Source of the DNA: Phycisphaerales bacterium | Lineage (GTDB): Bacteria > Planctomycetota > Phycisphaerae > Phycisphaerales > UBA1924 | DNA length: 64,000 nucleotides | Assembly (NCBI GenBank): GCA_905339235.1 | Contig: CAJPFG010000007.1 | Location: 62,001-126,000, forward strand | Direction: 5' to 3' | Shown here: positions 16,777-26,112 of the stretch, in pieces | How positions within the stretch are numbered: the first letter of the stretch is position 1 | How the letters are laid out: every line of letters starts with the position of its first letter | Program-made: the position numbers and the translations under genes | The notes under the pieces: generated by a model | Databases searched by the model: none | What the model saw: the letters and a program-made list of their open reading frames with translations, nothing else | Told to the model about the DNA's origin: nothing

Positions 16777-17421
16777 CTATTGCCCCGGCCGGATCACGCG
16801 CTCGGCCTGATGCACCGACTTGGTCAGGGCGTCGGTCAACTCCACTCGGATTACCAGGGTGGGCGTCTTCCCCGGCCCCCGCTCGATCGGCGTCTGCAGA
16901 GGCAAAACCACCTCGTACCTCGCCCCGCCAAACCCGTCCCGGTACGCCTCGCGGAGCGTCGGGGGCTGCAGGGTGGCCACGGCCACCCGCGCCGGTTCGC
17001 CGGTCGCGTCAAGGTTGATGCTCGGCGGGAGCGTCATCGCCTCGATCCGCACCCGCCCGGCGATCTGCACGAACCGGGACCGCCCGTCCAGCGGCCGGAA
17101 CCCGACCACGACCCCCGTCGCGGGCGACTTCGGGTCGGCCGGGTCAAAGCCGCAGTACCTGTCCATCTCAACCCGTGCGCACACCGGGAGCGATTCCAGC
17201 GCATCCTTCGCCGGGAAATCACCCGCCCGGAGCGTCTCCGTCAGTTTGAGCGACAGTTCATCGCGCTCCCCGGTCAACAACGCGGCCTGCTTCTCGAGTT
17301 CGATGATCCGCCGGCGCAGCAGTTCGTTCTCGGCCGACACCGACCGCCGCCCGGCGATCGTGCAGCCCGCCGAGAGCATCAGGAGCACCAGAAACACGCA
17401 TGCCGTTGCGGCGCGAATCAT
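16777..17421 (-). CDS. lipoprotein with coiled-coil segment, function unknown
   Basis: 214 residues. The signal peptide ends in the lipobox LSAGC with Cys20. Residues 28-65 are charged and heptad-like (ENELLRRRIIELEKQAALL), so a short coiled coil is likely. The remainder is a beta-rich domain of unknown family. The start at 17421 has TATCCT five bases upstream. It appears to head the unit with the ECF sigma factor, so it may act in envelope signalling. Confidence 0.72.
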   Translation of the reverse strand: MIRAATACVFLVLLMLSAGCTIAGRRSVSAENELLRRRIIELEKQAALLTGERDELSLKLTETLRAGDFPAKDALESLPVCARVEMDRYCGFDPADPKSPATGVVVGFRPLDGRSRFVQIAGRVRIEAMTLPPSINLDATGEPARVAVATLQPPTLREAYRDGFGGARYEVVLPLQTPIERGPGKTPTLVIRVELTDALTKSVHQAERVIRPGQ

Positions 17422-17426
17422 GCCGG

Positions 17427-17432
17427 AGGATA
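17427..17432 (-). promoter_or_regulatory. -10 element TATCCT, 5 bases before the lipoprotein ATG
   Basis: TATCCT on the minus strand followed by five bases and ATG at 17421. No SD. Confidence 0.45.
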
Positions 17433-17460
17433 GCCGCCGGCGCCGACCGGCCGCGTGGGC

Positions 17461-18093
17461 TTACCCGTCCGCATCGGGCTGGGGCGAGGTCTTCATGTGA
17501 GGCATGCGAGTGAGCACCTTGTCCACCAGTCCGTACTCGAGCATCTCCTGCTCATCCAGCCACTTGTTGCGGTCGCAATCCCGCGCAATCCGGTCGAAGG
17601 TCTGGCCGGTCTGGTCGGAGTACACGCGGTACAGCCGCTCGCGGATCCGGAGCATCTCGCGGGCCTCGATCTCGATGTCGGTCGCCTGCCCTTCCATCAC
17701 CCCGCCCAGCAGCGGCTGATGCATGAGGTTGCGGGCGTTGGGCAGCGTGTACCGCTTGCCCTTGGTGCCGCAGGCCGCGATCACCGAGCCCATCGAAGCG
17801 GCCTGCCCGATGATGTACGTCGCCACGTCGCACTGCACAAACCGCATCGTGTCGATAATCGACAGACCCGCCGAGACGCTCCCCCCGGGGCTATTCACGT
17901 ACAAGTGAATGTCGTTCTTGGGGTCTTCGTTCGCCAGGAAGAGCATCTGCGCCACGATCAGGTTGGCGATTTCGTCGCCCACCGGCCCGCCCAGGAACAC
18001 GATGCGGTCCTTCAGCAGGCGCGAGTAGATGTCGTACGCCCGCTCGCCCTTGGCGGACTTCTCGATCACGATGGGTACCAGATAGCCTGACAT
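17461..18093 (-). CDS. clpP: ATP-dependent Clp protease proteolytic subunit, copy 1
   Basis: 210 residues with the complete ClpP pattern: [13 protein letters not shown], nucleophile Ser in GQAASMGS, catalytic His in NLMHQP, and Asp in DCDRNKW. It forms the proteolytic barrel fed by ClpX or ClpC-type ATPases. The start at 18093 fits the family length; longer frames upstream are not conserved. It lies 62 bases behind a second clpP gene in the same direction, so a mixed ClpP1P2 complex is possible. Confidence 0.95.
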   Translation of the reverse strand: MSGYLVPIVIEKSAKGERAYDIYSRLLKDRIVFLGGPVGDEIANLIVAQMLFLANEDPKNDIHLYVNSPGGSVSAGLSIIDTMRFVQCDVATYIIGQAASMGSVIAACGTKGKRYTLPNARNLMHQPLLGGVMEGQATDIEIEAREMLRIRERLYRVYSDQTGQTFDRIARDCDRNKWLDEQEMLEYGLVDKVLTRMPHMKTSPQPDADG

Positions 18094-18155
18094 GTTCGGT
18101 TTTCCAGATAGTCGATTCTTCGGCGTCGTCCGGCTCGTTCCTTGGTTCCTCGACC

Positions 18156-18761
18156 CTACCGCACTCCCGGCATCACGTTGCTGCCGCTCTTGGGCGGCTC
18201 GGTCAGCACCTCGTCGGCCAGGCCATACTTCACCGCTTCCTCGGCCGAGAAGTACTTGTCGCGCTCGCTGTCGCGCTGCACGTTCTCCAGCGGCTGGCCC
18301 GTGCACGTCGAGATGATCTTGTTCAGTTCGGCCTTGGCCTTGATGATCTGCTCCGCCTGGATACGGATGTCCTCCGCCTGCCCGGTCACCCCGCCATACG
18401 GCTGGTGGATCATGACCTTGGCGTGCGGCAGCATGTACCGCTTGCCCTTGGCCCCCGCCGTGAGCAGCAGGGCCGCGCCGCTGTAGGCCCGGCCCAGGCA
18501 GTAGGTGGAGACCGGTGAGGACATGAACCGCATGGTGTCGTAGAGGGCGAGGGTGTCGTCCACCGCGCCGCCCGGCGAGTTGATGTAGAAGTTGACCTCC
18601 TTGCCGCGCCCCACGTTCTCCAGATAGAGCATCTGCATCATGACGCGGGCGGCGGAGCCCTGATTGATCTCCCCGATCAGGAAGACGATCCGGTTCTCCA
18701 GAAGGAGTTCATCGATCGTCATCTCGCGGGTGCGCTGGTAGGTGACGCCTGCGGCGGCCAT
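18156..18761 (-). CDS. clpP: ATP-dependent Clp protease proteolytic subunit, copy 2 with altered Ser loop
   Basis: 201 residues. [19 protein letters not shown] and the Asp-containing RDSERDKYF block match ClpP. The nucleophile loop reads GRAYSGAA where the family normally has GQAASMGA. The Ser is kept, but its neighbours are changed on both sides. This may alter specificity or make the subunit dependent on its partner. The leader is about 43 bases from a TACACT box, with a weak SD (AAGGA). Confidence 0.92.
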   Translation of the reverse strand: MAAAGVTYQRTREMTIDELLLENRIVFLIGEINQGSAARVMMQMLYLENVGRGKEVNFYINSPGGAVDDTLALYDTMRFMSSPVSTYCLGRAYSGAALLLTAGAKGKRYMLPHAKVMIHQPYGGVTGQAEDIRIQAEQIIKAKAELNKIISTCTGQPLENVQRDSERDKYFSAEEAVKYGLADEVLTEPPKSGSNVMPGVR

Positions 18762-19074
18762 GGTTCGTTCCTTCGCGGGTCTTCTGACGCTGTTCTCGGT
18801 CCTTCGGGCAGTGTAGCGCCCGGCCCCGGTTCATCGACCCTCCCGGGACGGGTGTTCAATGCCGCTCCCGATCAAGCGGCAAACCCTGTGCCTGAAGTGC
18901 ATTGCCACAAACTCGCGACGAGGCGGCCCGCAGGGCCCCGCCTCGCCCGCCACGCCCTTTCCCCTGCCAGATGGGCAGCCGGTAGGCATTCCACCCGATT
19001 CCCAACCAAATGGGTGCGTTCCGTCGCATTGATTCCTAGCATCCCCCCACTTTTTCCGCCAGGACCAAAACCCC
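18762..19074. other. divergent promoter region of clpP and a phosphodiesterase gene
   Basis: Contains TACACT (18811-18816, minus) for clpP and TAGCAT (19037-19042, plus) for the gene at 19075. A GC-rich inverted repeat CGAGGCGG/CCGCCTCG (18919-18926, 18938-18945) stands between them. No gene is seen. Confidence 0.45.
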
Positions 19075-19887
19075 GTGCCAACCGCCGTCATCAGCGACGT
19101 TCACGCCAACGCTCCGGCCCTCAAGGTCGTCCTCGCCGACATCGAGAAACGCGGCATTTCCCGCATCATCTGCCTCGGCGACACCGTCGGCTACGGCCCC
19201 GACCCCCTCGAATGCGTGGACCTCGTCCGCGCCAAGTGCGAGTGGGCTCTCATGGGAAACCACGACTACGGCGTCCTCTACGAGCCCACCAACTTCAACC
19301 CCGGCGCCGAGTCCGCGGCCTTCTGGACTCGCGAACAGTTCGACAAGGAGCCCGATCCCACGCTCCGCGCCCAGCGCTACGACTTCCTCAATCGCCTCCG
19401 CGTCCGCGTCGTCGAGCGCATCGGCTCGCAGGGGGCCGAACCCCTGACCACTCAGAACGACAAAGCCGGCATCGCGCTCCTCGCGGTCCACGGCTCGCCC
19501 CGCCGCCCCATCAACGAGTACATCTTCCCCGACGACGCGGTGAACTCCCCGGACAAACTCGAAAGCATCTTCGACCGCGTCCAGCGCGTCTGCATCGTCG
19601 GCCACACCCACGTCCCCGGCGTGTTCACCGACGAACCCGACTTCTACCCCCCGGGTGAACTCGGCGAGGGCGGGTACAAGTTTGTCGAGGGCGAGAAGGC
19701 GGTCATCAATGTCGGCAGCGTCGGCCAGCCGCGCGACTTTGATCCCCGCGCCAGTTACGTCATCATCCATCCCACGCACGCGCAGTTCATCCGCCTTGAG
19801 TACGATGTGGATGCGACGGCGAAGAAGATCAAGGCGATCGATGCCCTTCCCGACTGGCTGGCCGACCGGCTGTACGAAGGCCGCTGA
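19075..19887 (+). CDS. YfcE/MJ0936-type metallophosphoesterase
   Basis: 270 residues with the metal-site motifs ISDVHAN (6-12), LGDTVGYGPDP (34-44), GNHDYG (about 61-66), AVHGSP and VGHTHVPG. The pattern GDTVGYGPDPxxC is typical of small calcineurin-like phosphodiesterases whose substrates are usually unknown. The GTG at 19075 is preceded by AGGA ten bases upstream. Confidence 0.88.
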   Translation: MPTAVISDVHANAPALKVVLADIEKRGISRIICLGDTVGYGPDPLECVDLVRAKCEWALMGNHDYGVLYEPTNFNPGAESAAFWTREQFDKEPDPTLRAQRYDFLNRLRVRVVERIGSQGAEPLTTQNDKAGIALLAVHGSPRRPINEYIFPDDAVNSPDKLESIFDRVQRVCIVGHTHVPGVFTDEPDFYPPGELGEGGYKFVEGEKAVINVGSVGQPRDFDPRASYVIIHPTHAQFIRLEYDVDATAKKIKAIDALPDWLADRLYEGR

Positions 19888-19895
19888 GTTCGTGG

Positions 19896-19962
19896 CATGA
19901 ATCTCCCGAACTCGGGCCTGCGGACGGGCCGACATGAACCGGGAGGTACCGGGAGGTTCATG
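19896..19962 (+). repeat. two competing hairpins between a phosphodiesterase gene and yidC
   Basis: CATGAATCTCCCG (19896-19908) can pair with CGGGAGGTTCATG (19950-19962) over 13 positions with one G-U pair. CATGAACC (19933-19940) can instead pair with GGTTCATG (19955-19962). CCGGGAGGT occurs twice (19939-19947, 19949-19957). The two folds exclude each other. It lies upstream of the probable yidC -10 at 19977-19982, so a terminator for the first gene is the simplest reading. Confidence 0.5.
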
Positions 19963-20034
19963 CACACCTGCCACCCTATCCTCTCCCCCGCGCTCCGCGG
20001 ACAAGGCCGCTTCTCAGACTCCCAATAACCCGCC

Positions 20035-22263
20035 ATGCCCAAACCGCCCAACAAAACCCTCCGAGCACTGGTGCCTCTGATCGTGCTCGCGGCCGGTGTC
20101 GGTATCGCCTACACGTTCTGGCGAGGCTCCCCCTCCAAGCCCGCCCAGCCTCCGGCAACCGCGCCCGCATCCCCCACCCCCGCACCCGCCACCCTTCCTC
20201 CGGCGCTGGAGCAGCCTCCCCAGCCATCCCCCGCCGCCCAGCCGCCCACGGCCACTGGGGCCGCGCCGACGGGCGATCTCCGCGCATTGCCGGGCACCCC
20301 CGGCGAGTGGGCGACGCTGGGTTCGCTGGCCAAGGCCGATGGGTACCTCGCGCAAGTGACGTTCTCGAAGACGGGGGCGGGCATCGATCAACTCGCCCTG
20401 ACCGATCACTTCCTGACCATCAAGGAAGAGGCCCACGTCGTCGTCCAGCGCGAGCACACGACCTCGTGGAGCGGCGTCACCGCGGCGCTCGCGCCCATGG
20501 CCTCGCTCGCGCTGGAAGTCACCCTGCCGGGAGTCGCGCCCCAGATCGTCAATCTCTCCGCCGGCGGCCCCGACACCCGCTGGTCCCCGGTCGCAGGCTC
20601 GCCCGGGACCTTTGAGGCCATCATCGCCGACGCCGCGGGCGCTCGCGTGCTGCGCGTGGTTCGCGCCTGGAGCCTGCCGAAAGACTCCTACACCCTCCGG
20701 GTCGATCAACGCATCGAGAACCTCTCCGGCACGCCGCTCACCGTTCGCTACTTCCAGATCGGACCCGTTGACCTCGACCAGGACGCCGCGAGTTACGGCG
20801 GCGACAAGCGCCGCGTCCGCTTCGGTTACCTGCTTCCCGCGCGGCTGGACCCCTCCCGGGCCGCGGTCATCTCCGACGACTTCGTGACCCAGCGATCCGA
20901 CGCCCTTGGCAAGCGGGCCGAGGGCGGGATGTACGCCGAAACCACGCTCTGGCCCAACGACAAGAGCAAGCCCGAGGGCTTCGAACTCGCCTGGGCGGGC
21001 ATGACCAACCGCTACTTCGGCGCGGCGGTGGTCCCCGCGATCGATCCCAAGGCCGCGAAAGTCGAACGCCGCCTGGACTGGGTCGCCGCCGTCAGCCGCG
21101 TCGTCCTCGACGGCGGCGCGGGGGCCGAAGTGATCGCCCTGCGACTCGAGAGCGCCCCCATCACGCTCGCGCCGGGCGCCGCCGCGGCCTCGCTCCCCGT
21201 GGACCTCTACGCCGGCCCGCTGGACCGGTCGATCATCGCCAAGGAACCCACCCCCGCCGCGAGTAACCTCCGCGGGCTGGTGATCTACAACTTCGGCGGC
21301 CCCTGCGGTTTCTGCACGTTCGACATCCTGACCAGCCTGCTGCTGGGCCTGCTGCACTTCCTTCACGACGTGGTCTTCCGGGACTGGTCCCTGGCCATCA
21401 TCTTCCTGGTCGTGATCGTCCGCTCCTGCCTTCACCCCGTCACCCGCTGGTCGCAGATCCGCATGGCGATCTTCGGCAAGCAGATGGCCGGCATGGCGCC
21501 CAAGCAGAAAGAAATCCAGGAGAAGTTCCGCGGCGACACCAAGAAGATCCAGGAAGAAACCCAGAAACTCTGGCGCGAACAGGGAATCAGCCCCGCCGGC
21601 TTTCTCGGATGCCTCCCCGCGTTCCTTCAGACCCCCGTCTGGATCGCCCTCTACGCCACGCTCTACTTCGCCGTCGAACTCCGCCACCAAGGCGCGTTCT
21701 ACGGCCTGTTCCAGGTCCAGCCCACGGCCTCTCCCTTCTGGCAGTTCCTCGGCGATCTGGCCGAGTCCGACCGGTTCATCTACTTCGGGAAAGTCCTGTT
21801 CACCGTCCCGCTCCTGGGCCCCATCGACGCCGTCAACATTCTGCCCCTCTTGCTGGGCATCGTGTTCTTCATCCAGCAGAAGTACCTGACGCCGCCGACC
21901 ACGGCCGCGATGACGCCCGAGCAGGAAATGCAGCAGAAGATGATGAAGTGGATGACCGTGATCATGTTCCCGGTCTTCATGTACAACGCCCCCAGCGGCC
22001 TGTCGCTGTACTTCGTCACCAACTCGACCCTCGCCATCATGGAGAGCAAGTGGATCCGTTCGCACATGGACAAGCACGGCATGCTCGATATGGACAAGAT
22101 GAAGGCTCGTCGCGCCGCCAAGGCCGCGGGAGCGGGCACCGCCATGTGGGACCGCAAGTCCGCCGCCCCGGCGAAAGAGGAAGGCTTCTTTGCCAAACTC
22201 CAGCGCCTCGCCGAAGAGAAGCAGCGCCAGGGCCAGAAGGGCGCGAAGAAACGCAAGCCGTAA
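20035..22263 (+). CDS. yidC: membrane protein insertase YidC
   Basis: 742 residues. It has an N-terminal transmembrane helix (about 10-28), a Pro/Ala-rich linker, the periplasmic beta domain of Gram-negative YidC (about 85-400), and the insertase core from about 440, including LHPVTRWSQIRM, GISPAGFLGCLPAFLQTP and FMYNAPSGLSLYFVTN. The basic tail ends in KGAKKRKP. It inserts and folds inner-membrane proteins with or without SecYEG. It is longer than the E. coli protein because of the linker. A TATCCT box lies at 19977-19982, giving a leader of about 45 bases without an SD. Confidence 0.95.
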   Translation: MPKPPNKTLRALVPLIVLAAGVGIAYTFWRGSPSKPAQPPATAPASPTPAPATLPPALEQPPQPSPAAQPPTATGAAPTGDLRALPGTPGEWATLGSLAKADGYLAQVTFSKTGAGIDQLALTDHFLTIKEEAHVVVQREHTTSWSGVTAALAPMASLALEVTLPGVAPQIVNLSAGGPDTRWSPVAGSPGTFEAIIADAAGARVLRVVRAWSLPKDSYTLRVDQRIENLSGTPLTVRYFQIGPVDLDQDAASYGGDKRRVRFGYLLPARLDPSRAAVISDDFVTQRSDALGKRAEGGMYAETTLWPNDKSKPEGFELAWAGMTNRYFGAAVVPAIDPKAAKVERRLDWVAAVSRVVLDGGAGAEVIALRLESAPITLAPGAAAASLPVDLYAGPLDRSIIAKEPTPAASNLRGLVIYNFGGPCGFCTFDILTSLLLGLLHFLHDVVFRDWSLAIIFLVVIVRSCLHPVTRWSQIRMAIFGKQMAGMAPKQKEIQEKFRGDTKKIQEETQKLWREQGISPAGFLGCLPAFLQTPVWIALYATLYFAVELRHQGAFYGLFQVQPTASPFWQFLGDLAESDRFIYFGKVLFTVPLLGPIDAVNILPLLLGIVFFIQQKYLTPPTTAAMTPEQEMQQKMMKWMTVIMFPVFMYNAPSGLSLYFVTNSTLAIMESKWIRSHMDKHGMLDMDKMKARRAAKAAGAGTAMWDRKSAAPAKEEGFFAKLQRLAEEKQRQGQKGAKKRKP

Positions 22264-22316
22264 GGGCAATGCAGTGGGCGGAGTAAGCGCGTTCTACAGT
22301 CGGGTATCGCCCGCCC

Positions 22317-23702
22317 ATGTCTCTCGCCGCCACCATCGCAGCCTGCTCCACCGCGCCGGGCCGCTCCGCTCGCGCGATGATCCGCGTTTCCGGGCCCACT
22401 GTCCCTTCCCTTGCCGCCACCCTGACCGGCTCACCGACCCGCCGCGGCTGCACCCGCGGGGCGCTCCCGCTCCCGGGCGAAAACGCCGCCGGATCTCTTC
22501 CGCTCCCTGTCCTTCTCGCGTTTTTTCACGCCCCCCACTCGTACACCGGCGAAGATGTCCTCGAACTCCAACTCCCGGGCAACCCAGCCCTCATTGATCG
22601 CGTACTGCGATACCTGGCGTCGTTCCCCGGCGTTCGCCCCGCCCAGCCCGGCGAGTTCACCGCGCGCGCCTACTTCGCCGGACGCCTCACGCTGGACCAG
22701 GCCGAGGGCGTCGCCGCGGCCATCGCCGCCGCCACCAACGAACAACTCGCCGCGGCCCGCGAACTGCTCCAGGGCCGCGCCGGCGCCGCCTACCAAGGCT
22801 GGGCCGACGAAGCCTCCATGCTCCTCGCACTCGTCGAAGCCGGGATCGACTTCACCGATCAGGAAGACGTGCGCCCGATCGAGCCCGCGGCTCTGCTGGC
22901 CCGACTCGGCGCACTCCGCCAGGCCATCGCGTCGCACTTGGGCGCCCGCGCCGGCGCCGAAGCAACCGTCGCCCAGCCGCTGGTCGTGCTCGTCGGCCGG
23001 CCCAACGCGGGGAAAAGCACGCTCTTCAACGCGCTGCTGGGCCGCCGCCGCGCCGTCGCCGGCCCGATCGCCGGCACCACGCGCGACGCCCTGGTCGAGC
23101 CGCTGGATCTCTCCCCGTCGGCTCCCGGCGCGGGAACTGTTCAACTCGCCGATCTCGCCGGTCTGGATGACATGCAGAGCGATCAGCCCGATGCGCTGGC
23201 TCAGGCCGCGGCCCGTCACACCATCGCCCGCGCCGATCTCCTGCTCTGGTGCGACCCGACCAGCCGCTTCGACGAACGCGACCTCCCGCCGACGAGCGCC
23301 GAGGTTCTGCGGATCAGGACCTTTGCCGACCGCCCGGCCGACCCGCATCCCCGCGTTCCCCAGTCATCATTCCGCGTTCAGCATTCCGCTCTTCCCGTGT
23401 GCGCCCTCGACGGCTGGCACCTGGCCGACCTGAAACGAGCCATAGCCGAGCACGCCTGCTCATCGAACCAGGCCCCGCTCGCCGCGCTGCTCCCAAGGCA
23501 CCGCGCCGCCATGCACGACGCCATCGGCGCCATCGACCTCGCCGCCACGCTCATCGACACCCGCGACACCGGCCTTCGCCGCCCGGAAGAACTCGCGCAG
23601 ACCCTCCGCGCCGCCCTGGATGCCTTAGGCGAACTGCGCGGGCGCATCAGCCCCGATGACATCCTCGGCAAGGTCTTCGCGACCTTCTGCGTCGGCAAGT
23701 GA
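22317..23702 (+). CDS. mnmE: tRNA modification GTPase MnmE with degenerate G4 motif
   Basis: 461 residues. MnmE works with MnmG to modify uridine 34 of certain tRNAs. The N-terminal folate-binding domain, helical domain, G1 (GRPNAGKST, about 228-236), G2 (GTTRDA), G3 (DLAG) and the C-terminal FCVGK with its functional Cys are all present. G4, normally N/TKxD, reads TFAD (335-338), losing the Lys. Directly after it (345-359) the DNA carries a 7-base-period element. The protein is otherwise complete. It abuts the opposing gene with no gap. Confidence 0.93.
   Translation: MSLAATIAACSTAPGRSARAMIRVSGPTVPSLAATLTGSPTRRGCTRGALPLPGENAAGSLPLPVLLAFFHAPHSYTGEDVLELQLPGNPALIDRVLRYLASFPGVRPAQPGEFTARAYFAGRLTLDQAEGVAAAIAAATNEQLAAARELLQGRAGAAYQGWADEASMLLALVEAGIDFTDQEDVRPIEPAALLARLGALRQAIASHLGARAGAEATVAQPLVVLVGRPNAGKSTLFNALLGRRRAVAGPIAGTTRDALVEPLDLSPSAPGAGTVQLADLAGLDDMQSDQPDALAQAAARHTIARADLLLWCDPTSRFDERDLPPTSAEVLRIRTFADRPADPHPRVPQSSFRVQHSALPVCALDGWHLADLKRAIAEHACSSNQAPLAALLPRHRAAMHDAIGAIDLAATLIDTRDTGLRRPEELAQTLRAALDALGELRGRISPDDILGKVFATFCVGK
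23353..23394. repeat. 7-base-period element inside mnmE, GCGTTCC type
   Basis: Six 7-base units: GCGTTCC, CCAGTCA, TCATTCC, GCGTTCA, GCATTCC, GCTCTTC. It adds about 14 residues between the G4 and G5 blocks of MnmE without breaking the frame. Confidence 0.6.
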
Positions 23703-24128
23703 CTACTCGCACGACTCCAAAAACTCCGCGAGGTGCCGCGACGCGAACGCCTGCACGGCCTCGCCCGTCGAGTCCGCGTCTTTCCCCCAGCACGCGGCCA
23801 CCGGCGGCTCGCTCTCGGGGTCCATCTGCACCACGTACACGCCCTCCACAGCCAGCACGCTGGGCAATCGCGACGCGAGATACGCCCCCAGCGCACTCAC
23901 CCCCGGCCCGCCGATGCTGATGGTCGGATACGCCCGCAACTCGTCGTGGTTCAGGTACCACAGATCGGAGCACACCACCACGCGCGCGCCCGCGTCGGCC
24001 AGGCCCATCGCGGCCGCGACCTTGTCCCGAAGGAAATAAGCCAGCGGCCGGTCGTGCAACTCCGCGCCCAGGTGCGCCCCGGTCACGATCAGCACGGCGT
24101 TAGCATCAATCTCGTTCATGATCGACAC
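23703..24128 (-). CDS. unknown cytoplasmic protein
   Basis: 141 residues, no family recognised. The start (NAVLIVTGAHLGAEL) and later blocks (ARVVVCSDLWYLN, TISIGGPGVSALG) suggest an alpha/beta fold with a nucleotide or small-ligand pocket. GTG at 24128 is chosen because TACGCT ends eight bases upstream; ATG at 24119 is the alternative. It is divergent from clpS and ends directly against mnmE. Confidence 0.65.
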   Translation of the reverse strand: MSIMNEIDANAVLIVTGAHLGAELHDRPLAYFLRDKVAAAMGLADAGARVVVCSDLWYLNHDELRAYPTISIGGPGVSALGAYLASRLPSVLAVEGVYVVQMDPESEPPVAACWGKDADSTGEAVQAFASRHLAEFLESCE

Positions 24129-24136
24129 AAACCGAC

Positions 24137-24142
24137 AGCGTA
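24137..24142 (-). promoter_or_regulatory. -10 element TACGCT, 8 bases before a GTG start
   Basis: TACGCT on the minus strand ends eight bases before the in-frame GTG at 24128. It supports a leaderless start there rather than at the ATG nine bases downstream. Confidence 0.4.
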
Positions 24143-24201
24143 CGGAATCCCAAGAAATACCCAGCCGCCCCGGCGCGGCCGCGTGCCAAAGATACCCCGT
24201 C

Positions 24202-24528
24202 ATGAGCGACAACGCACCCGCCAACCCCAATCCCCCGGCCGCAGGCCCCACCGCCACCGCGACGCGGCTCATTCCCCAGAAGCCCAAACTCGACCATCTC
24301 CCCCCCTTCAAAGTCCTGCTCCACAACGACGACGTCAACACGCCCGAGCACGTGATCGACACCATCATCGAAGTCACGACGATCCAGAAACAGCGCGCCG
24401 TCGAACTCATGCTCGAAGCCCACCGCACCGGCGTGGCCCTCGTCATGGTGACCCACAAAGAGGCCGCCGAGCACTTCCACGATCAGTTCAAGAGCAAGAG
24501 CCTCACCGTCACCATCGAGCCGGCCTGA
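24202..24528 (+). CDS. clpS: ATP-dependent Clp protease adaptor ClpS
   Basis: 108 residues: a Pro/Ala-rich N-terminal extension of about 35 residues, then the ClpS core with KVLLHNDDVNTPEHVI and the later VMVTHKEAAE. The N-degron pocket residues of HNDDxNT and the His in THKE are present. ClpS hands substrates with destabilising N-terminal residues to ClpA/ClpC-ClpP. No clp ATPase gene is adjacent; the two clpP genes are about 5.4 kb away. Confidence 0.93.
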   Translation: MSDNAPANPNPPAAGPTATATRLIPQKPKLDHLPPFKVLLHNDDVNTPEHVIDTIIEVTTIQKQRAVELMLEAHRTGVALVMVTHKEAAEHFHDQFKSKSLTVTIEPA

Positions 24529-24582
24529 ACGCCCGCCTTGATGCCACTTCCGGGGCTATGGTGCGCGCACGCGGCCACTCGC

Positions 24583-25845
24583 ATGAGAACTTCCTTCCCG
24601 AAGCACAAGATCAAGGCCGTCCTCGTCGAGGGCATCCACCCCGCCGGCGTGGGCCTGCTGCGCGATGAGGGCTTCCAGGTCGAAGCCCTCCCATCTTCTC
24701 CCGACCCCGCCAAACTCGCCAAACTCGTCCACGACGCGCACCTTCTGGGCATCCGCAGCAAGACCGACGTGACCGCCGCGATCCTCGACGCCGCACCCCG
24801 CCTGCTGGCCGTCGGCTGCTTCTGCATCGGCACCAATCAGGTCGCCCTCTCTCACGCGGCCCATCAGGGCGTGCCCGTCTTCAACTCCCCCTTCTCGAAC
24901 ACGCGCAGCGTCGCGGAACTCACTCTCGCCGAGATCATCGCGCTCTACCGCCGCCTCACCGAAAAATCCGGCCTCATGCACCTGGGACAGTGGGATAAGT
25001 CGGCCGCGGGCGCCCACGAAGTCCGCGGGCGCACGCTCGGCATCGTCGGCTACGGCCACATCGGCTCGCAGATCTCCGTTCTGGCCGAGGCCTGCGGGAT
25101 GCGCGTGCTCTTCTACGACATCGTCTCCAAGATGCCCCTGGGCAACGCCCGCCCCGTCAAGACCCTCAACGACCTGCTCAAGGACTCCGACGTCGTCACG
25201 CTGCACGTTCCCGCGACGCCGCTGACCGAGCGGATGATCGGCCCCGCGCAACTCAAACGCATGAAGCCCGGCGCCAGCCTCATCAACAACGCCCGCGGCA
25301 GCGTCGTGGATGTGGACGCACTGGCCGCGGCCCTCAAGTCCGGCCACCTCGCCGGCGCCGCCCTGGATGTCTTCCCCGTCGAGCCCGCGGGCAAGGGCGA
25401 ATCCTTCGAGTCTCCCCTCCGCGCGCTGCCCAACGTCATCCTCACCCCGCACGTCGGCGGCAGCACCGAAGAGGCGCAGGCCTCCATCGCCGAAGACGTC
25501 GCGACCAAGTTCATCAAGTTCGTAAACGTCGGCACCACCACCGGCGCGGTGAACGTTCCCGAGGTCGAACTCCCCGAGCAGGCCATCTTCGAAGAGCCTT
25601 CCGCCAGGAAGCCCGCCGGACAGCGCCGGCACCGCATCCTGCATTTCCACCGCAACGTGCCGGGCGTGCTCTCCAAGATGCACACCCTGATCGCACAACT
25701 CGGCGCCAACATTTCCGCCGAATATCTACGCACCACCGAGGACATCGGCTACGTCGTCCTCGATGTAGACCCCACCGACGGCGAGAAGGTCCTCGCACGG
25801 CTCAAGACGGTTCCTGAGACGATCAAGGTGCGGCTGCTGTGGTGA
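24583..25845 (+). CDS. serA: D-3-phosphoglycerate dehydrogenase with ACT domain
   Basis: 420 residues, E. coli SerA type. NAD-binding loop GIVGYGHIGSQ (about 160), catalytic Arg in INNARGSVVD, Glu in the DVFPVEP stretch and His in TPHVGGSTEEAQ are all present. A C-terminal ACT domain of about 75 residues is expected to bind serine as a feedback signal. It catalyses the first step of serine synthesis from 3-phosphoglycerate. Only the ATG at 24583 gives the normal family start, SFPKHKIKAVLVEGIH. Confidence 0.95.
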   Translation: MRTSFPKHKIKAVLVEGIHPAGVGLLRDEGFQVEALPSSPDPAKLAKLVHDAHLLGIRSKTDVTAAILDAAPRLLAVGCFCIGTNQVALSHAAHQGVPVFNSPFSNTRSVAELTLAEIIALYRRLTEKSGLMHLGQWDKSAAGAHEVRGRTLGIVGYGHIGSQISVLAEACGMRVLFYDIVSKMPLGNARPVKTLNDLLKDSDVVTLHVPATPLTERMIGPAQLKRMKPGASLINNARGSVVDVDALAAALKSGHLAGAALDVFPVEPAGKGESFESPLRALPNVILTPHVGGSTEEAQASIAEDVATKFIKFVNVGTTTGAVNVPEVELPEQAIFEEPSARKPAGQRRHRILHFHRNVPGVLSKMHTLIAQLGANISAEYLRTTEDIGYVVLDVDPTDGEKVLARLKTVPETIKVRLLW

Positions 25846-25854
25846 GCGAGGTCA

Positions 25855-26046
25855 TCAACCCTTCATGGCCGCGATGATTTTCTGCGTGTTCCGCTCCTCG
25901 TGGAACTGGTTCACCACCAGCACCGCGTGGATCACGCCCGGCAGCCAGAAGCACAGCGTCAGCAGCAGGTTCAGCAGAGCCTGAAAGGGCTTTCCACAAC
26001 TCAGCACCGCAACGGGCGGCAGCAGGATCGCAAACAGGTACCGCAT
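25855..26046 (-). CDS. YqaE/Pmp3-family small membrane protein
   Basis: 63 residues with two hydrophobic helices: RYLFAILLPPVAVL and LLTLCFWLPGVIHAVLVV. The LPP between them, the Gly-Lys before the second helix and the NQF end are typical of the UPF0057 (Pmp3) family of stress-related membrane peptides. A strong SD, AGGAGGTG, lies six bases before the ATG at 26046. Confidence 0.9.
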   Translation of the reverse strand: MRYLFAILLPPVAVLSCGKPFQALLNLLLTLCFWLPGVIHAVLVVNQFHEERNTQKIIAAMKG

Positions 26047-26112
26047 GACAGCACCTCCTGCGCCGTTATTCGGAGATCAACGCGGCGTTTTTCGAGGTGG
26101 GCGGCGTGCCCC

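Noticed and set aside
20014..22269. Open frame of about 750 codons opposite yidC
   Set aside because: Antisense shadow of a gene with certain identity; composition is typical of reverse-strand frames.
22317..22333. TATCGC before mnmE and TACCCC before clpS as further leaderless boxes
   Set aside because: They do not end in T as the other boxes do, so I left them out of the set.
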